Below, piece by piece: positions 1 through 12,011 of a DNA stretch of 64,000 nt. This DNA is from Macrotis lagotis. Its lineage: Eukaryota > Chordata > Mammalia > Peramelemorphia > Peramelidae. Location of the stretch: NCBI RefSeq assembly GCF_037893015.1, contig NC_133661.1, positions 223,661,489 through 223,725,488 of the forward strand, written 5' to 3'. The position numbers were made by a program, and so were the translations under genes. The notes under the pieces were generated by a model. It saw nothing but the letters and a program-made list of their open reading frames with translations, did no database searches and was not told the DNA's origin. Position 1 is the stretch's first letter. Each line of letters starts with the position of its first letter.

Positions 1-639
1 TTCCTGTCCTTGAAAAACCCTCCATTTATATGTATTATTCACTAACAACAGTTATGTCCCATATTTTTCCTTCTTTTCTTGGGTAAATTCCTCGAGAAGG
101 CCATCTACAATGGGTACTTCCACTTCTTTTCCTTTTCCTTTTTTCTTAAATCTCTGCAACCTGTCTTCCCTTTACTCTTCCTAGAAAAAGACAATTCATT
201 TCTGGACATTGATCATTTTCACTGGTTGTCCCTATGTCCAGAATTTTCTCCTTCCTCATCTCAGCCTCCTGGCATCTCTGGTTTCCTTCAAGTTTCAGTT
301 AAACTCTCACCTTTTGTAAGATGCTTTTCCTGTAGACTAGGATGGCTGTATGGTATGGATTGAAGAATTCTTTGCTATTGCATTGTATAGATATGTAAAA
401 AATAACCAATGGAATTAATATATCAGTGGTATGGTTTTTAAAAATTAATTCTGTGGGGTTTTTTGAGACTGGCAAAAGAATTATGCAACTTAAAATTCTT
501 AGAGTAATTTAAAATAATTTATAACATATTTAATAAAACATGAATTGCATAAATTCCAAAAACTATTTTTTTTTACCTAGAGTATCTTTCCTTTGCATAT
601 AAGTTTTTTGTAGTTTTTGGCATGTTTTTCCCTTCTATT
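1..639. other. Unassigned intergenic sequence
   Basis: AT-rich sequence with pyrimidine-rich stretches near 110-200. I recognise no repeat family, exon or RNA here. Short open frames exist but show no family resemblance. Confidence 0.4.
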
Positions 640-752
640 AGGCTTTAAGTTCCTTAAGAAAAAGGACTGTCTGCCTTTTTTTGTATCCCCAGCACTTAGT
701 ACAGTTGCTGGTACAGCAGAGGCATTTAATAAATGTTTATTGATTGACCAAC
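640..752 (+). repeat. L2-type LINE 3' end relic
   Basis: The stretch reads like the L2 3' UTR: 'ggctttaagttccttaag', then a 'ggactgtctgcctttttttg' block, 'ccccagcacttagtacagt', and the terminal 'ttaataaatgtttattgatt'. L2 has long been inactive in therian mammals, so this is an ancient fragment. No coding part is kept. A MIR-type tail is the alternative, since the two share this terminal sequence. Confidence 0.65.
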
Positions 753-3494
753 TGATTATTAAAAGAATTGGAAAACATGCAGATTCAAGCAACAGATATG
801 TTAGATTAAATTGCAGGAGTACTGACATTCCAGAAAATTTAGAAAAAGAAAAGTATCTGAATAATGTATTCCAGGTAATCATTCAACAAAATTTTCCAGA
901 ATTAATAAGAATAAATGACCATATACAAATAGAAAAAAATTTGTAGCAGCTTAACAAGGAAGAAGGAATACAGATTTCCACACTCTAGAAACATTATGGT
1001 TAAATCCAAACATTATAATATGTAACAAGCAAGGGGAAAAAATGACATATCCAAAAACATTTAGGATTGTTTCAGGCGTCTCATGGAATTCAAGCAATGA
1101 TCAAAGAAACCCTAATATAATGTGTACAAATTTAGCAAAGGTAGAACTAGAAGACCTAGAAGACCACCCCAATATAATTAATCATGCTATGTGAAGAAAA
1201 GATACAAGATTTTCAGGAAGCATTTATATGCTAAAAAGTTTGCAGAGAGACATAAGTATCTTAAGAAAGTCTTTGAACAGCAGCCAAGACTCTAAGTAAA
1301 CAAGATAAGTATTTTTAAATATTCACACTTCTCAAATCAAGATAAAACAGTTGCTAACAAAATGTGAAAACCCTCAGATTATTGTATTGGCTAAATCACT
1401 GAATGTTTCAGAAAGGTGTTTCAGGTAAACAAAGGAAAAAAGGGAACAGTAAGAGGGAAGTGGGGGTATTGGAACAAGATAATCTCAAAATGAAGCCACT
1501 ATTTTGGATAAAAGGGAATTCCAGGTTAAATAAACTTACCAAATTACTAGCACAAGACATAAGAATTTTGCTTAAAGAGGTGTTGCTAAATTTGAACTAA
1601 TAATAGAAATAAGAATAGAGGAATGTCCTCCTTTTCCTTACCTTGGCATGGAAGTCTCCTTGAACTTATCTAAGAATTGGGTATTACAGTGAAAAAAAAA
1701 TTCTACTAGGTTCTACCATGTTGAAAAGACTTCAAGTATGGTCTCAGCAACAAAATGATCTGCTTCTTAAGGAAGAATCATAATAAGCTTGGAGAGACTA
1801 ATCACCAGTAGGCTAATGATTTGGTGGTAAATTCTTTGGCCATGGTAACTTATGAAGAAAGAAGGTACAAAATGACTTTCTGTCCTGGTGATTCCCTTTC
1901 ACTTACTGTGGCATTGATACAAAGGCAGATTGGATCTGTTCACATCTCCACTAGCAATGCATGAGGGTTCCAATTTGGGTTGGAGGAAACTCTGATTGAA
2001 AAAGCAAACATTACAGATGAGCAGAGCATGAGCATCCTGAATGATTAAATCTATGGGTATCAGTGTAATCAGGAAAATGGAGCTTGGGATGATCCCTTTA
2101 AGGATCAATGTGGGTTCCTTTTGGGTGATGAAATAACCAGCCTCTTTAACTCAGGAGGGTAAGAAAAACATAAATTTTAATTCACAGATTACTGCAAAAA
2201 TTCATAAGTTACTATACAAAGTTTACAAGATACTAGAAAAAATTCTCAGATTAAGTTCTTTAACAAAGTAAGGAAAGTAAGTTTTTAAGAATATAGTAAG
2301 TTTAAACAAAGCAGAAACAGTTACAGGCTGGGCTGGGAAGAACAGCAAAGACAGTTAAGAAAGGGAACAAGGGAAACAGCCGTGAGAGGATGAACAAGCT
2401 TAGATTGTCATGAATCCAGACTGGAAAAGGAGGTGGGTAGAACTCTTATAGGGAATCTAGCCCACCTCCTGTGCAAGGTGGAGTCAGGGGGAATGGGATC
2501 AAGGGATCTACCTGGACATGACTGGATTCAGGCATATACCTTGGAAGGCTTAGAACCAGATAGGTGGAAGAAAGGTAGGAGAAGGGGTGCTTAATTTACA
2601 TTTGAGAAGAGGGTTAAATTGAATAATGAGGAAGAAGTCAGAGTTCCACAGAATGCCAGGCAAGCATAAATAATAATTCCTTAATATTGTAGGAAAGGCT
2701 ATACAAATTTTTCTCCAACATTTCTCCTTCCACATCAGGGTAGCTAGTTATAACATCATCTAAACCACTTTTGATTAGAAAATTCCCAATTAAGGGTGCT
2801 GAACTACTCACCAAAAGTTTGTTTGAACCAATGATATTCTTCAGCTCTCTCTTGCCCTGTTTCTCTCTGCCTGTGGAGGTCAGATGTCCTGACTTCTATT
2901 TTTATTCTTTAAGTTTGTTTATAACTCCTGATTTTAATTCACATCTTTTAAAATGTTTTCTCTTTAATATAAAATCTATGATCAATGATGACTATGATAA
3001 TTTTCATCTCTGATTTCCTTTTATTAATTTTTATTAATAGGTTTCAAGGTCATCCCTTTTGCAACTTTTGATTAACAGGAAGTTTGTCTTCTGTTACTAT
3101 TACCCTCACCTAGCCAAAACCTGACTCACGGAATAATAGTATTAAGGGAATACTGTTTGACACTTATTTATCAGATCAGAAGTCAAAAAACAAGTCAAGG
3201 CTTCCCAAATAAACTGATTTAAGAAAGGAATTCCACTAACTCTGATTTTGTTGGTATGTAAACCTCCTTCTTTAATTAGCCTATTTGTGAACCTTCCAAG
3301 TGTAGTTTAATCTATAACCTGACTAAGTTACTTATACAATCTATTTAACTTGGTTTGCTTCTTTTACTCTATTTAAATAAGTTTGGTTGACCTTTGTAAC
3401 ACTTAAGTAAGCATGAAGCTACATCCTTTTTAAAACTCTTATGACCTAAGAGAATTATGAAATATTGGTATGTAAAAGAATTGGTTCTCTCTCA
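753..3494. other. Unassigned sequence, possibly decayed retroelement
   Basis: No SINE, L1 or exon signature is evident over this 2.7 kb. Base composition alternates between A-rich (about 1000-1600) and mixed. The piece near 2330-2760 has the purine-rich, G-rich look of decayed LTR-element DNA, but I can align it to nothing else in the window. No claim of function is made. Confidence 0.35.
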
Positions 3495-3677
3495 AGTAAT
3501 TTTCTCTATAAAAGTTCTGTCAAAAAATCCTAATCTCTACTCAGATATTATTTTTCTACCTCTCTGAACTTGTGCTAAAGTATAATAAAATCTAGGGTTT
3601 TTTTACCTCTATAATTTCTGTACTGTGGTAGATTTATTTCAGCAATGAACTCAAAAGGAAATATTTCTCCCATAACA
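3495..3677 (+). repeat. Possible fossil LTR, promoter to U5 end
   Basis: A TATAAAAG box at 3507-3514 is followed 70 bp later by AATAAA at 3584-3589, then a T-rich segment ending in 'cccataaca'. That spacing resembles the U3/R/U5 layout of a retroviral LTR. No left edge, second LTR or primer-binding site was recognised, so this is tentative. If real, it is an old broken fragment. Confidence 0.28.
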
Positions 3678-5079
3678 ACTGTTATGTGCTGCATGTCTGT
3701 ATATTTATGCAGAGGATCAGTGACTCCCTGGGAAATACATATAATTTAGTTAGGGCAGAGATCCAAATCTATGCTTTATTCTCCTAATGCTGTGATCTGT
3801 ATGTGAGATGATCTTACGGTGAGTTTTAAAAAATTAATAACCTTTATATATGTCCTCTTGAAATAGCAGAGAGATAACTGAACCCTAGGCTAAAGCCAAA
3901 TAAAGCATTGTAATTAGAATTAGGGACATTAGACCAGTGATATCAAACAAATAGAAAAGGACTCCTGAAGGTTGCAGCCTTATTATTAACTTAGAAAACC
4001 ATAAATTAGCATTATATATTTGAATAGAATCTTTTTTTGTTTTATTAAATAGTTTCAACTACATTTTAATTTGATTTTGACCCTGCTTTGATCTAGTACT
4101 TTTTTGGCACCTCTGTTTTAGACTTTGGGGTTTTAGGCAAATCTGCCATCTTTAATAGTAGGAATTTTATGCCAATTTGATATTTATGTCTTCCAGTGGT
4201 AATCAGAGCTCCCCAAAATGCTGTTGTGACTCTTTGTGAATCAGTACTGGGACCTAGGGTCTTGTTCTCTCGCCAATTGCAAGGGTTTTAATTGTCTACC
4301 TCTAGGACTTAAAGCATACAATCTCAGAACAGACTTGGTGCTGACAATCTATGCTCAAAACCCTTTGTCTCTAATTTACTCTAAATGAAGAAGCACAGAA
4401 TCTGCTCTGAAAGTCTATCTAGATACCTTTCTTTCCTTTCACTTACTGCCTAGTAGTCTGTAACCATGCTACTAATACTTGATAACTATCCTATATTGTC
4501 TTTTCTTTTATAGTGGTGGGATAGAAAAGTAACTTAGTGTGATATTAATCTGCAATTTTATATCCTGCTTATAATAGGAATTAAGGGAGAAATTGGGGGA
4601 GGGAATGATTAGACTTGTCCTCAGTTTCTGGCATGTAAATTTTGCACAGATTGGTATTTTTAAGAAAGATTTAAAATGATTCCATTGCAGACAGGTATAT
4701 GATGGGAAACTTAGGTATGCAACCATTAAAGAATTCTGTTCTAAGGAAATCACTTCTTTTTTCTTATTCATTTCACTTGGCATGTAAAATTTCTTTAGGG
4801 AATTTTGACTTGCTTCAGATTTGAACTCCCCCTCTGTTTACTACATATGTTTGTCACCTTGGAGAATTGTATAGCAAATAAATCTTACTAGGATTGAGAT
4901 TTCTATCCTCAGAGGGGACATTAGTATCACTTCCTGTCTGGCATTCCTCATTCTAGATGCCATTTTCTCTCAGAACATCCAATTTCCTTAAATCCATACC
5001 AGTGAGGTTAAAATTAAATATACAAGATTCAATACAATAAATATACAATAACAGTGGCTAACTAATTTCTTTATATAAT
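3678..5079. other. Unassigned intergenic sequence
   Basis: AT-rich DNA with no recognised repeat. The longest open frames are below 100 codons and show no family motif. Confidence 0.35.
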
Positions 5080-5084
5080 AATGG

Positions 5085-5256
5085 GAATTTATAGTAATAC
5101 TAATAGGTTACTTGGAATCAGGTCTTGAGTTCAGATCTTGTCTTAGACACTAGCTATGTGACCTTAGTTAAATTATTAAATTAAGTATTAGTTAAATCTT
5201 CATTTGTAAAATGAAATAGTTGGACTCCATGGTGTCTAAATCTTATGATCTCATAA
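5085..5256 (+). repeat. Old MIR/CORE-SINE relic
   Basis: The order of pieces is that of a CORE-SINE: 'ggttacttggaatcaggtc', a box-B-like 'gagttcagatc', the core 'ctagctatgtgacctta', then 'atcttcatttgtaaaatgaa' and 'ggactccatggtgtctaaa'. It is diverged from the younger WSINE-like copies and lacks a clear A-tail, so it is an older family member. Confidence 0.65.
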
Positions 5257-5404
5257 GGGAAGGAACAGAAGAAGAGAGAAGAAGGGAACAGTTTATGGGC
5301 ATTTATAGATGGTATAGGATACAACCAACTCTTGCAGATAATTCCTTCCTGCAGAGAAGTTAAAGAATTTTCTCCCTTCTCTTCTGTCTCTAAGGAGAAT
5401 GGAA

Positions 5405-5485
5405 GTAGGGATGATGCAGAGAATTAAAGTTTAATTTTTAATGCTGTTAAATCTGGGAACCTTGTTAAAGGTGTGGAAGGCTCTT
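5405..5485 (+). repeat. Short repeat shared with the 10.86 kb region
   Basis: The block 'gatgcagagaatt' followed by 'aatttttaatgctgttaaa' and 'cttgttaaa' recurs at 10863-10955. The shared order with different spacing marks these as two copies of one dispersed family, probably an LTR fragment. No coding potential. Confidence 0.45.
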
Positions 5486-5691
5486 TGTTCTTGAGGTTAA
5501 ATATTAAGAACCAGGGGATCACTAAGTTCTAGATAATTGCTTCTTGATTCGTTAGCAAAACTCATTGTGAATAGTAGGAATTCTAGTCCAGGGTGACTAG
5601 ATTGATGATATAGTTATCTTCTGATTCCAAATATCTTGGCCTAATATGACTATGATTGCCTTTTGTATTTGTTTCCCGCACCTGTAGACTA

Positions 5692-7870
5692 GATGTGCAC
5701 TTGGAAAGTTGCAGGATATAAAATAAACCCTCATAAGTCTTCAACATTTCTATATATAACTAGCAAGATGCAACAGAAAGAGCTAGAAAGAGTAATCCTA
5801 TTCAAAGTATCTTTAGACAATATAAAATACTTGGGAGTCTACCTGCCAAGGCAGATTCAGAAACTTTTTGAAAACAATTACAAAACACTTCTCACACAAA
5901 TAAAATCATATTTAAATAACTGGGCAAATATCAACTGCTCATGTATAGGCCAAGCTAATATAATAAAAATGAGAATTCTACCAAAATTAAACTACTTGTT
6001 TAGTACCCTACCAATCAAAATTCCAAAAAATTACTTTGAGTTAGAAAAAATTGTAAGTAAATTCATATGGAGAAATAAAAAGTTGAGAATTTCTAGGGAT
6101 TTAATGAAAAAAAGTACAAGAGAAGGTGGCTTAGCCCTATCAGATCCAAAATTATATTATAAAGCATCAGTTATCAAAAATATTTGGTATTGGCTAAGAA
6201 ATAGAGTGGTGGATCAGTGGAATAGACTAGGTGCAATAGCAGGAAATGATTATAGTAATCTGCTGTTTGATAAACCCAAAGAGTCCAGCTATTGGGATAA
6301 AAACTCTCTCTTGGAAAAAACTCTTGGGAAAATTGGAAGTTAGTTTGGCAGAAACTTGGATTAGACTAATACCTCACACCCTATACCAAGATAAGATCCA
6401 AATGGATATAGGATTTAAACATAAAAAACAATATTATAAGCAAACTAGGAGATCAAGGAATAGCTTACCTGTCAGATCTATGGAAAGGGAAGCAATTTAT
6501 GACCAAGGATGAGATGGATAAAATCATTAAAAACAAACTAGATAATTTTGATTACATTAAATTCAAAAGCGTTTGCACAGACAAAAACCATTGTAAGCAA
6601 GATCATAAGAAATGTAGTAAATTGGGAAACATTTTTATGACTAGTATTTCTGACAAAGGACTCACTTCTAAAATATATAGAGAACTGATCAAATTTATAA
6701 AAAGACAAATCATTCCCCAATTGACAAATGGTCAAAAGATATGCAAAGGTAGTTTACAGATGAGGAAATCAAAGTGATCTATATTCATATGAAAAATTGC
6801 TCTAAATCACTAATTATTAGAGAAATGCAAATTAAAGCATTTCTGAGGTACCATTTCATACCTCTCAGACTAGCCAATATGACCAGAAAGGACAATAATC
6901 AATGTTGGAAGGGATGTGAAAAATCTGAGACACTAATACATTGTTGATGGAGCTGTGAACTCATCTAACCTTTCTGGAGAGCAGTCTGGAATTGTGCCTA
7001 AAGGACAACAAAAATGTGCATACACTTTGATCCAGCAATACCACTACTGGGTCTATACCCTGAAGAGATTATGAAAAAGGGTAAAAACATCACCTGTACA
7101 AAAATATTCATAGCAGCCCTATTTGTGGTGGCAAAGAATTGGAAATTGAGTGAATATCCATCAACTGAGGAAAGGCTTAATAAACTGTGTTATTTGTATG
7201 TGATGGAACACTATTGTGAGAGATGGAAATTCAGAGAAGCCTGGAAGGATTTGCATGAACTGATGCTGAATGAGAAGATCAGAACCAGAAGAACACTGTG
7301 CACTCTCATAGCAACATGGGAGCAACGATCAACCTTGATGGACTTGCTCAGTCCATCAGTGCACAATTCTGGAATATCTGTGATGGAGAGTACCATCTGT
7401 ATCCAGAGAAAGAATTGTGGAGGGGCAGCTAGGTGGCACAGTGAATAAAGCACCGGCCTTGGAGTCAGGAGTACCTGGGTTCAAATCCAATCCCAGACAC
7501 TTAATAATTACCTAGCTGTGTGACTTTGGGCAAGCCGCTTAACCCCATTCATTGCCTTGAAAAATCTAAAAAAAAAAAAAAAAAAAAGAAAGAAAGAATT
7601 GTGGAGTCTGAACAAAGACCAAAGACTGTTACCCTTAATTAAAAACAAAAACAAAACTGTTATCTTATTGTGTAATTTTGCTATCTCTTATACTTTATTT
7701 TTCTTCCTTAAGGATGTAATTTCTCTCTCATCAGATTCAACTTATATCATTGAATAGCATGGAAACAATGTAAAGACTAACAGACTGCCTCCTGTGGGGG
7801 TTGAGGGGAGGGAAGCAAAATTAGGGGGAAAATTGTAAAATTCAAAATAAATATATAAATAAAAATTTTT
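5692..7870 (+). repeat. 5'-truncated L1: ORF2 C-terminal region and 3' UTR
   Basis: An open frame at 5693-6343 encodes the L1 ORF2 region downstream of the reverse transcriptase, with 'INPHKSS', 'IKYLGVYL', 'LLTQIKSYLNNW', 'FIWRNKK' and 'GGLALSDPKLYYKA'. The protein then continues in other frames (6499-6777, 'FDYIKFKSVCTDKN'; 7014-7448, 'HFDPAIPLLGLYPEE') to the ORF2 end, so several frameshifts have broken it. The 3' UTR includes 'ccatctgtatccagagaaag', a G-rich 'tgtgggggttgaggggaggg' and an AATAAA-rich tail. A SINE sits in the UTR at 7422-7591. It is the same subfamily as the copy at 59253-60833. Confidence 0.9.
7422..7591 (+). mobile_element. WSINE-like CORE-SINE, inside L1 3' UTR
   Basis: The head 'ggggcagctaggtggcacag' carries box A and 'gggttcaaatcc' is box B. 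The core 'ctagctgtgtgactttgggc' and a long A-tail follow. It is flanked by a 14-bp duplication (gaaagaattgtgga at 7408-7421 and 7592-7605), so it landed in the L1 after the L1 itself arrived. Confidence 0.93.
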
Positions 7871-7924
7871 AAAAATTTAATTGATATGTTCTGAAAAATT
7901 GAAAACAACCTTAAGAGCTTGTAA

Positions 7925-8150
7925 CATAATACTGTTCTTTTTTAAAATTTAATTCAATTTTTTTCAGTTTCATACAAAGGTAGTTCTCAACATTCATCCA
8001 TTTGCAAGTTTATGAGTGCTGCATTTTTCTAACACCCTCCCTTCCCTCCCTCCTCTCCATGACAGCAAATAATCTGACATAGGTTGTACATGTACAATCG
8101 TGTTTAACATATTTCCTAGTCTTATGAAAGAGGAATTAGAAGTAAGAGGA
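7925..8150 (-). repeat. L1 3' UTR (older family), minus strand, left arm
   Basis: Reading the minus strand gives the typical older marsupial L1 3' end: 'catatttccatat'-like stretch, C-rich 'cctcccttccctccctcc' on the plus strand, then 'ttcatacaaaggtagttctc'. It continues past an inserted element at 8505-8580. Only UTR is present. Confidence 0.75.
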
Positions 8151-8492
8151 AACAGAGATCAAGAACAATTCTGAGATACCTGCTATGGACAATGCCATTC
8201 ATATTTAGAGAAAAAAACAATGGAGACTGAATGCATATTATGTTCACTTTTTTAAAAACTTTTTTATGTTTTTCTTTCTCATTGTCTTTTCTTTTTCCTT
8301 AGTTCTAATTCTTCTTTCACAACATGACTAATATGGAAATACGTTAAACATGATTATACAAGTACAACTTCTACCATAGGGAGGGGAGAGGGAAGGGATG
8401 GCAGTATGGAACTCGTAAATTTGCAAATGAATGGATGTTGAAAAACAATTATTGCATGTAATTGGAAAAATAAAACAAAATAATTAAAAAAA
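8151..8492 (+). repeat. L1 3' UTR, plus strand, inserted in the opposite-strand copy
   Basis: This begins near 'gatcaagaacaattctgaga' and runs through 'acatgactaatatggaaata', 'gggaggggagagggaaggga' and the A-rich end 'tggaaaaataaaacaaaata'. It is the same 3' UTR as 7925-8150 in reverse. The flanks 'aagtaagaggaaac' and 'aactaagaggaaaa' look like a diverged target-site duplication, so this copy inserted into the minus-strand copy. Confidence 0.72.
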
Positions 8493-8585
8493 CAACAGAA
8501 CTAAGAGGAAAAAAGTCATAAGAAAGAAAGAAAAAACATAGCAGAAGTTCAAAAAAGTGAGCAGTGTTCTTTGCTCTGCATTCAG
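8493..8585 (-). repeat. Continuation of the minus-strand L1 3' UTR
   Basis: The A-rich sequence and 'tttgctctgcattcagattt' continue the 7925-8150 copy after the inserted plus-strand element. They match the L1 UTR stretch seen again near 37790. Confidence 0.6.
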
Positions 8586-8649
8586 ATTTCGTGGTTTTGT
8601 ATAACATAATATTCTAATGCTAATACTAATAATTATAATTATTATAGCT

Positions 8650-8925
8650 TAACTTTATATTGTACCTATGATGTGCCAGACATGGTACTGTTTTTTGTTT
8701 GCTTATTTGTTTTACAAATATTATCTCATTTGAGCTTCACAACTACCCTGGGAAATAAGTACTATTCTATCTCCATTTATAATTGAAGAAACTGAGGCAA
8801 ACAAAATTAAGTGACTTATCATATGTCACACGCCTATTAAGTATTTGAGGCTGGATTTGAACTGATGTCTTCTGACTCCAAGCCTAGCCTTCAATTCAGT
8901 ATACCACCTAACTGCCCTTTTTAAA
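8650..8925 (-). repeat. MIR/THER-type CORE-SINE relic, minus strand
   Basis: 'tgtgccagacatggtactg', 'tatctcatttgagcttcac', 'gaagaaactgaggcaaac', 'aagtgacttatc' and 'gctggatttgaactgatgtc' follow the reverse of a full CORE-SINE with its L2-like tail. High divergence indicates an ancient insertion. Confidence 0.75.
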
Positions 8926-8999
8926 CCCCCATAAGGCTCAAAAGGCTATTCCATTCATCACCTCTTTATCAGATCATTGATGCCCTTGTTAATGTTTCT

Positions 9000-9775
9000 C
9001 TCTATCTGGTCCCAGATGGTGAGGACATTTAAGACTCTATAGTTGTGGCACTTGAAACTATCAAAGCTGGGACCAATAATAACTGATGGTTAAGAAGGTT
9101 TGGCAATGCCAAGGCAAGGATGGGGGGAGGGAGGAAGAGAGATGGGGAGGACTCAAAATTCAATAAATCTAGGTGCATTTTAGTGGTGAATTAATTAAAT
9201 ATTGGACCAAATATAGCCCATAAATGGTGTTATAAATATCCAAATGGCTCTTGGCAGAAAAAAGATTTCCCACCCCTGTCAAGGATCAGGTCAGGAACAA
9301 GTAAACTCTAAGGAGAGAGTTCCAGGAATTGGACTGCTAGGGAAGAGGTAGAGATAAAATAAATGTGACAGATAGTACTGGGGTTTTTTGAAGGGTAGAT
9401 AGATTGGACTCTGCATTGTCCTATTCCTGGGTGATTTTAGACCCAGCTAGCAGAAGTGATCTGGACCTTGTACCCTTGAGAAATATGGAAGCCTGTTGAT
9501 GTCAGATGTTGTATAGTCAGCAGGAGGGCTGAGAGAATGCTGGAGATAGCAAAACTTTGACCATAAGAGAAGACTGGTGTACCATATGGGTAGTATATTT
9601 ATGGATGAACATGAATCTGTTGATGAATCGCTCCATTTAGGCTAATTTGTCACAAAAAAAATGCTGTTAAAATTTGCTAAAGTTATTCACTAGGTTGGGT
9701 CTGGTTTAGGTTACAGAAGAAGTTGGCAGATCTTTCTCTGGCTCTATGCCTCTCTATTTGGCTGAAAGGGAGTCC
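9000..9775. other. Unassigned sequence
   Basis: No exon, RNA or clear repeat is recognised. It ends in a homopolymeric C run at about 9775-9791 that abuts the next SINE. Confidence 0.35.
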
Positions 9776-9791
9776 CCCCCCCCCCCCCCCC

Positions 9792-9927
9792 GCCCCAGGC
9801 AATGGGGTTAAGTGACTTACCCCCAGTCTCACAGTTTGATCATTATTAAGTATCTGAGGCTGATTTGAACCGAGGTTCTCCTGACTTCAGAACTGGAGCT
9901 TTATCCACTGTGCCACCTAGCTGTCCT
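9792..9927 (-). mobile_element. CORE-SINE, minus strand
   Basis: The reverse reading gives the head 'agctaggtggcacagtggat' and the core 'gtgacttacccccagtctca' on the plus strand. The expected T-run at the left is replaced by a C run, which is unusual for this family. Confidence 0.85.
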
Positions 9928-9954
9928 AAAATTTCATTTTGCCCATCAAAGTTT

Positions 9955-10022
9955 GTTTTTTGTTTTTTTGTTTTTTTTTTGCAAGGCAATGGGATTATTG
10001 CCCAAGGTCACACAGCTAGGTA
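9955..10022 (-). mobile_element. CORE-SINE 3' fragment
   Basis: The T-rich tail, 'gcaaggcaatgggattattg' and 'cacacagctaggtaa' are present. The tRNA-like head is absent, so this is a 5'-truncated copy. Confidence 0.75.
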
Positions 10023-10859
10023 AGTTGAAAGAGAGATGTTAAATCCTCCTTTGACTGTAGTAAATCCTCTACATTATCCAATAAGAGTTAACATCTCATG
10101 AAGTAGCTACAAGTAGCTGTCTGTGAAGGAACTGAAGATGGAATTAATTAAGAATTTCACTTATTACCTAATTATATATACTAATTTCTGATTTTCTGGT
10201 ATTCTACAAAGACCTCCTTAGTATTAGGTATGAGGAGTTCTGGGGATGGGAGGTTCACAAATAATTTTTCCCAAATCAGAAGTTCTGGGATGCCCTCTGT
10301 CCATCAGGTACAAAAGTCAGGGTCATTCATTATTCTAGTACTGGAGGTAGGAGTCAATTGTTTGTTTTTAGAGCAGGTTTTTATTTCTTGAAAAGCTTTC
10401 AGTGTTTCTCAGAGTATAATCAAGTCTGAGGTCAGGTCATCTGTTGTTGTGGTAGTGGAAGTCTGACCACCCCAGGCAGAGAATTTGTTAAGCTGAGAAT
10501 ATCAGATTCCCAAGCCCTTTGGCAGGAATTCTTCCTTGTTCTTCATTGGATAGATTTCAAGGGGTCTGTGAACTTGAATGGTTAAAAAAAAATTACATCT
10601 TTATTTCAATATCATTGGTTTTCTTTATAATACTCTTTTATTTGTATATCAGCATCAGGTTTATTATATTTTCTTCCTCTCCTACCCCAATGTTTTTAGG
10701 TTCACTGAGAAGGCTGGAAAGTTAAGGTCATATGTTTTTGACCACATTGCCTAAAGTGGGGAAAGGAATGGACTGTTACTTTCCCTCTGACTACACAGTG
10801 TCACTTCCTATGGGTGGAGTCCTTCAGCCTCAGGAGGAAGCGAGCTTGAATCCAGCCTC

Positions 10860-11647
10860 AGACTGATGCAGAGAATTGTGAATGTAGAAAAATTATAATC
10901 AGAAACAAGTTCTGTAATTTTTAATGCTGTTAAAATCTTGTTAAAAGATGCAAGTTTCTCTGCTCTGGAGATGTAAATTGACTCCCATTGTTTTATTGTT
11001 TAATGAAATTGTTTCATTGTTTTCTCCTCATTCCTGTATAATATGTTCTATTTTATTTTTATTTATTTTTTAGGGTTTTTTTTGCAAGGCAAAGGGGTAT
11101 AATGTGATATTCTTTAAGGTGGAATTAATATTTCTTGATCTATATATTACTGATCAGAAGTTAGTCTCTTAACCTTTAACTAAAGGTTATAAAATGTTAG
11201 TCTGCTGTGTTAGACCTGTCTCCTACTATGTTGGCTATACCTGTGTCAATACTATCTGATTATCCCAATGTTAGTACCTGATCAACAAACTTTAAGATAA
11301 GAGACATGCTGGATGAGCAAGAGAAAATCCTATTGTTGCTTGTAAACATTTACTCTTCAGCCTAAGTGGAATTCTTGTCAGTGAGATTTTTCAGTAAATA
11401 TTATAAGATTTTAGAGAATTGTAATGTAAAACCATGTCATCTCTGTGAAATCTCATTAGTTGGTCACTTAAAGTTTTATGATTCTTTGTTCAAATTATAT
11501 AAAAATTCTTCCAAAATGTTGAGTCAATGTTGGTGTTTGCTAGAATGTCATCCACCAGTGGGTTCTAGTAAGATCCTAGAGAATTAAACTTCATTTATAA
11601 ACTAACTTTGTTGTTTCATTTTAACCTAAGGAAAATTATGGTTAACA
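10860..11647 (+). repeat. Fossil LTR of an endogenous retrovirus-like element
   Basis: The right part ('agagaattaaacttcattta', then 'tttcattttaacctaagg' and a terminal 'ggttaaca') matches the minus-strand right edge of the LTR at 27794-28536, which reads 'agagaataaaacttcatgtc', 'ttattttaaccc' and 'ggtttaca'. A TATAAAA lies at 11188-11194. A small SINE remnant sits inside. The left edge is uncertain, no matching second LTR is seen, and the copy is old and broken. Confidence 0.45.
11064..11100 (-). mobile_element. SINE 3'-end remnant
   Basis: 'ttagggttttttttgcaagg' plus 'caaagggg' is the reversed 3' terminus of the WSINE-like family. Nothing upstream of the tail survives. Confidence 0.6.
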
Positions 11648-11689
11648 TTCCCAATCCCCAGCCTTTAACCTTCTACTTGATTTTGGTCA

Positions 11690-11960
11690 CATAAAGGAGG
11701 GAGGGATTTCCCCTTTTTCCCTCAGTGCCAGGATATGGAGCAAGGCTATAAAACCTGGACTAGACCTCTGCCCAGGGTTGGTCTGCTCTTTCTGGTCCAG
11801 TCACCTCTCCCTGGCTGCCTTTATCCCTGCCTCTCTTTATCTCCTCTCTCTGTCTCTGTCTACCAAGCAACTGTGCCTAGCCTTTTGATATTCACCCTGA
11901 TCTAAAGTGCTTGTTGACTCTCCTAGAGCAGCCTCTTCCATCATCTGTTTGCCCAGAAAG
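11690..11960 (+). promoter_or_regulatory. TATA-containing promoter-like segment
   Basis: 'caaggctataaaacctgg' puts a consensus TATA box at 11747-11753. It is followed by pyrimidine-rich sequence ('tctttatctcctctctctg'). This layout is common in LTR promoters, and a fossil LTR ends just upstream at 11647. No downstream reading frame or exon supports a host gene, so the call rests on the motif alone. Confidence 0.3.
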
Positions 11961-12011
11961 ATAAGCATCTTTAAAATGGAATGACTCAACAACTCAGTGG
12001 ACTTTACCTGC

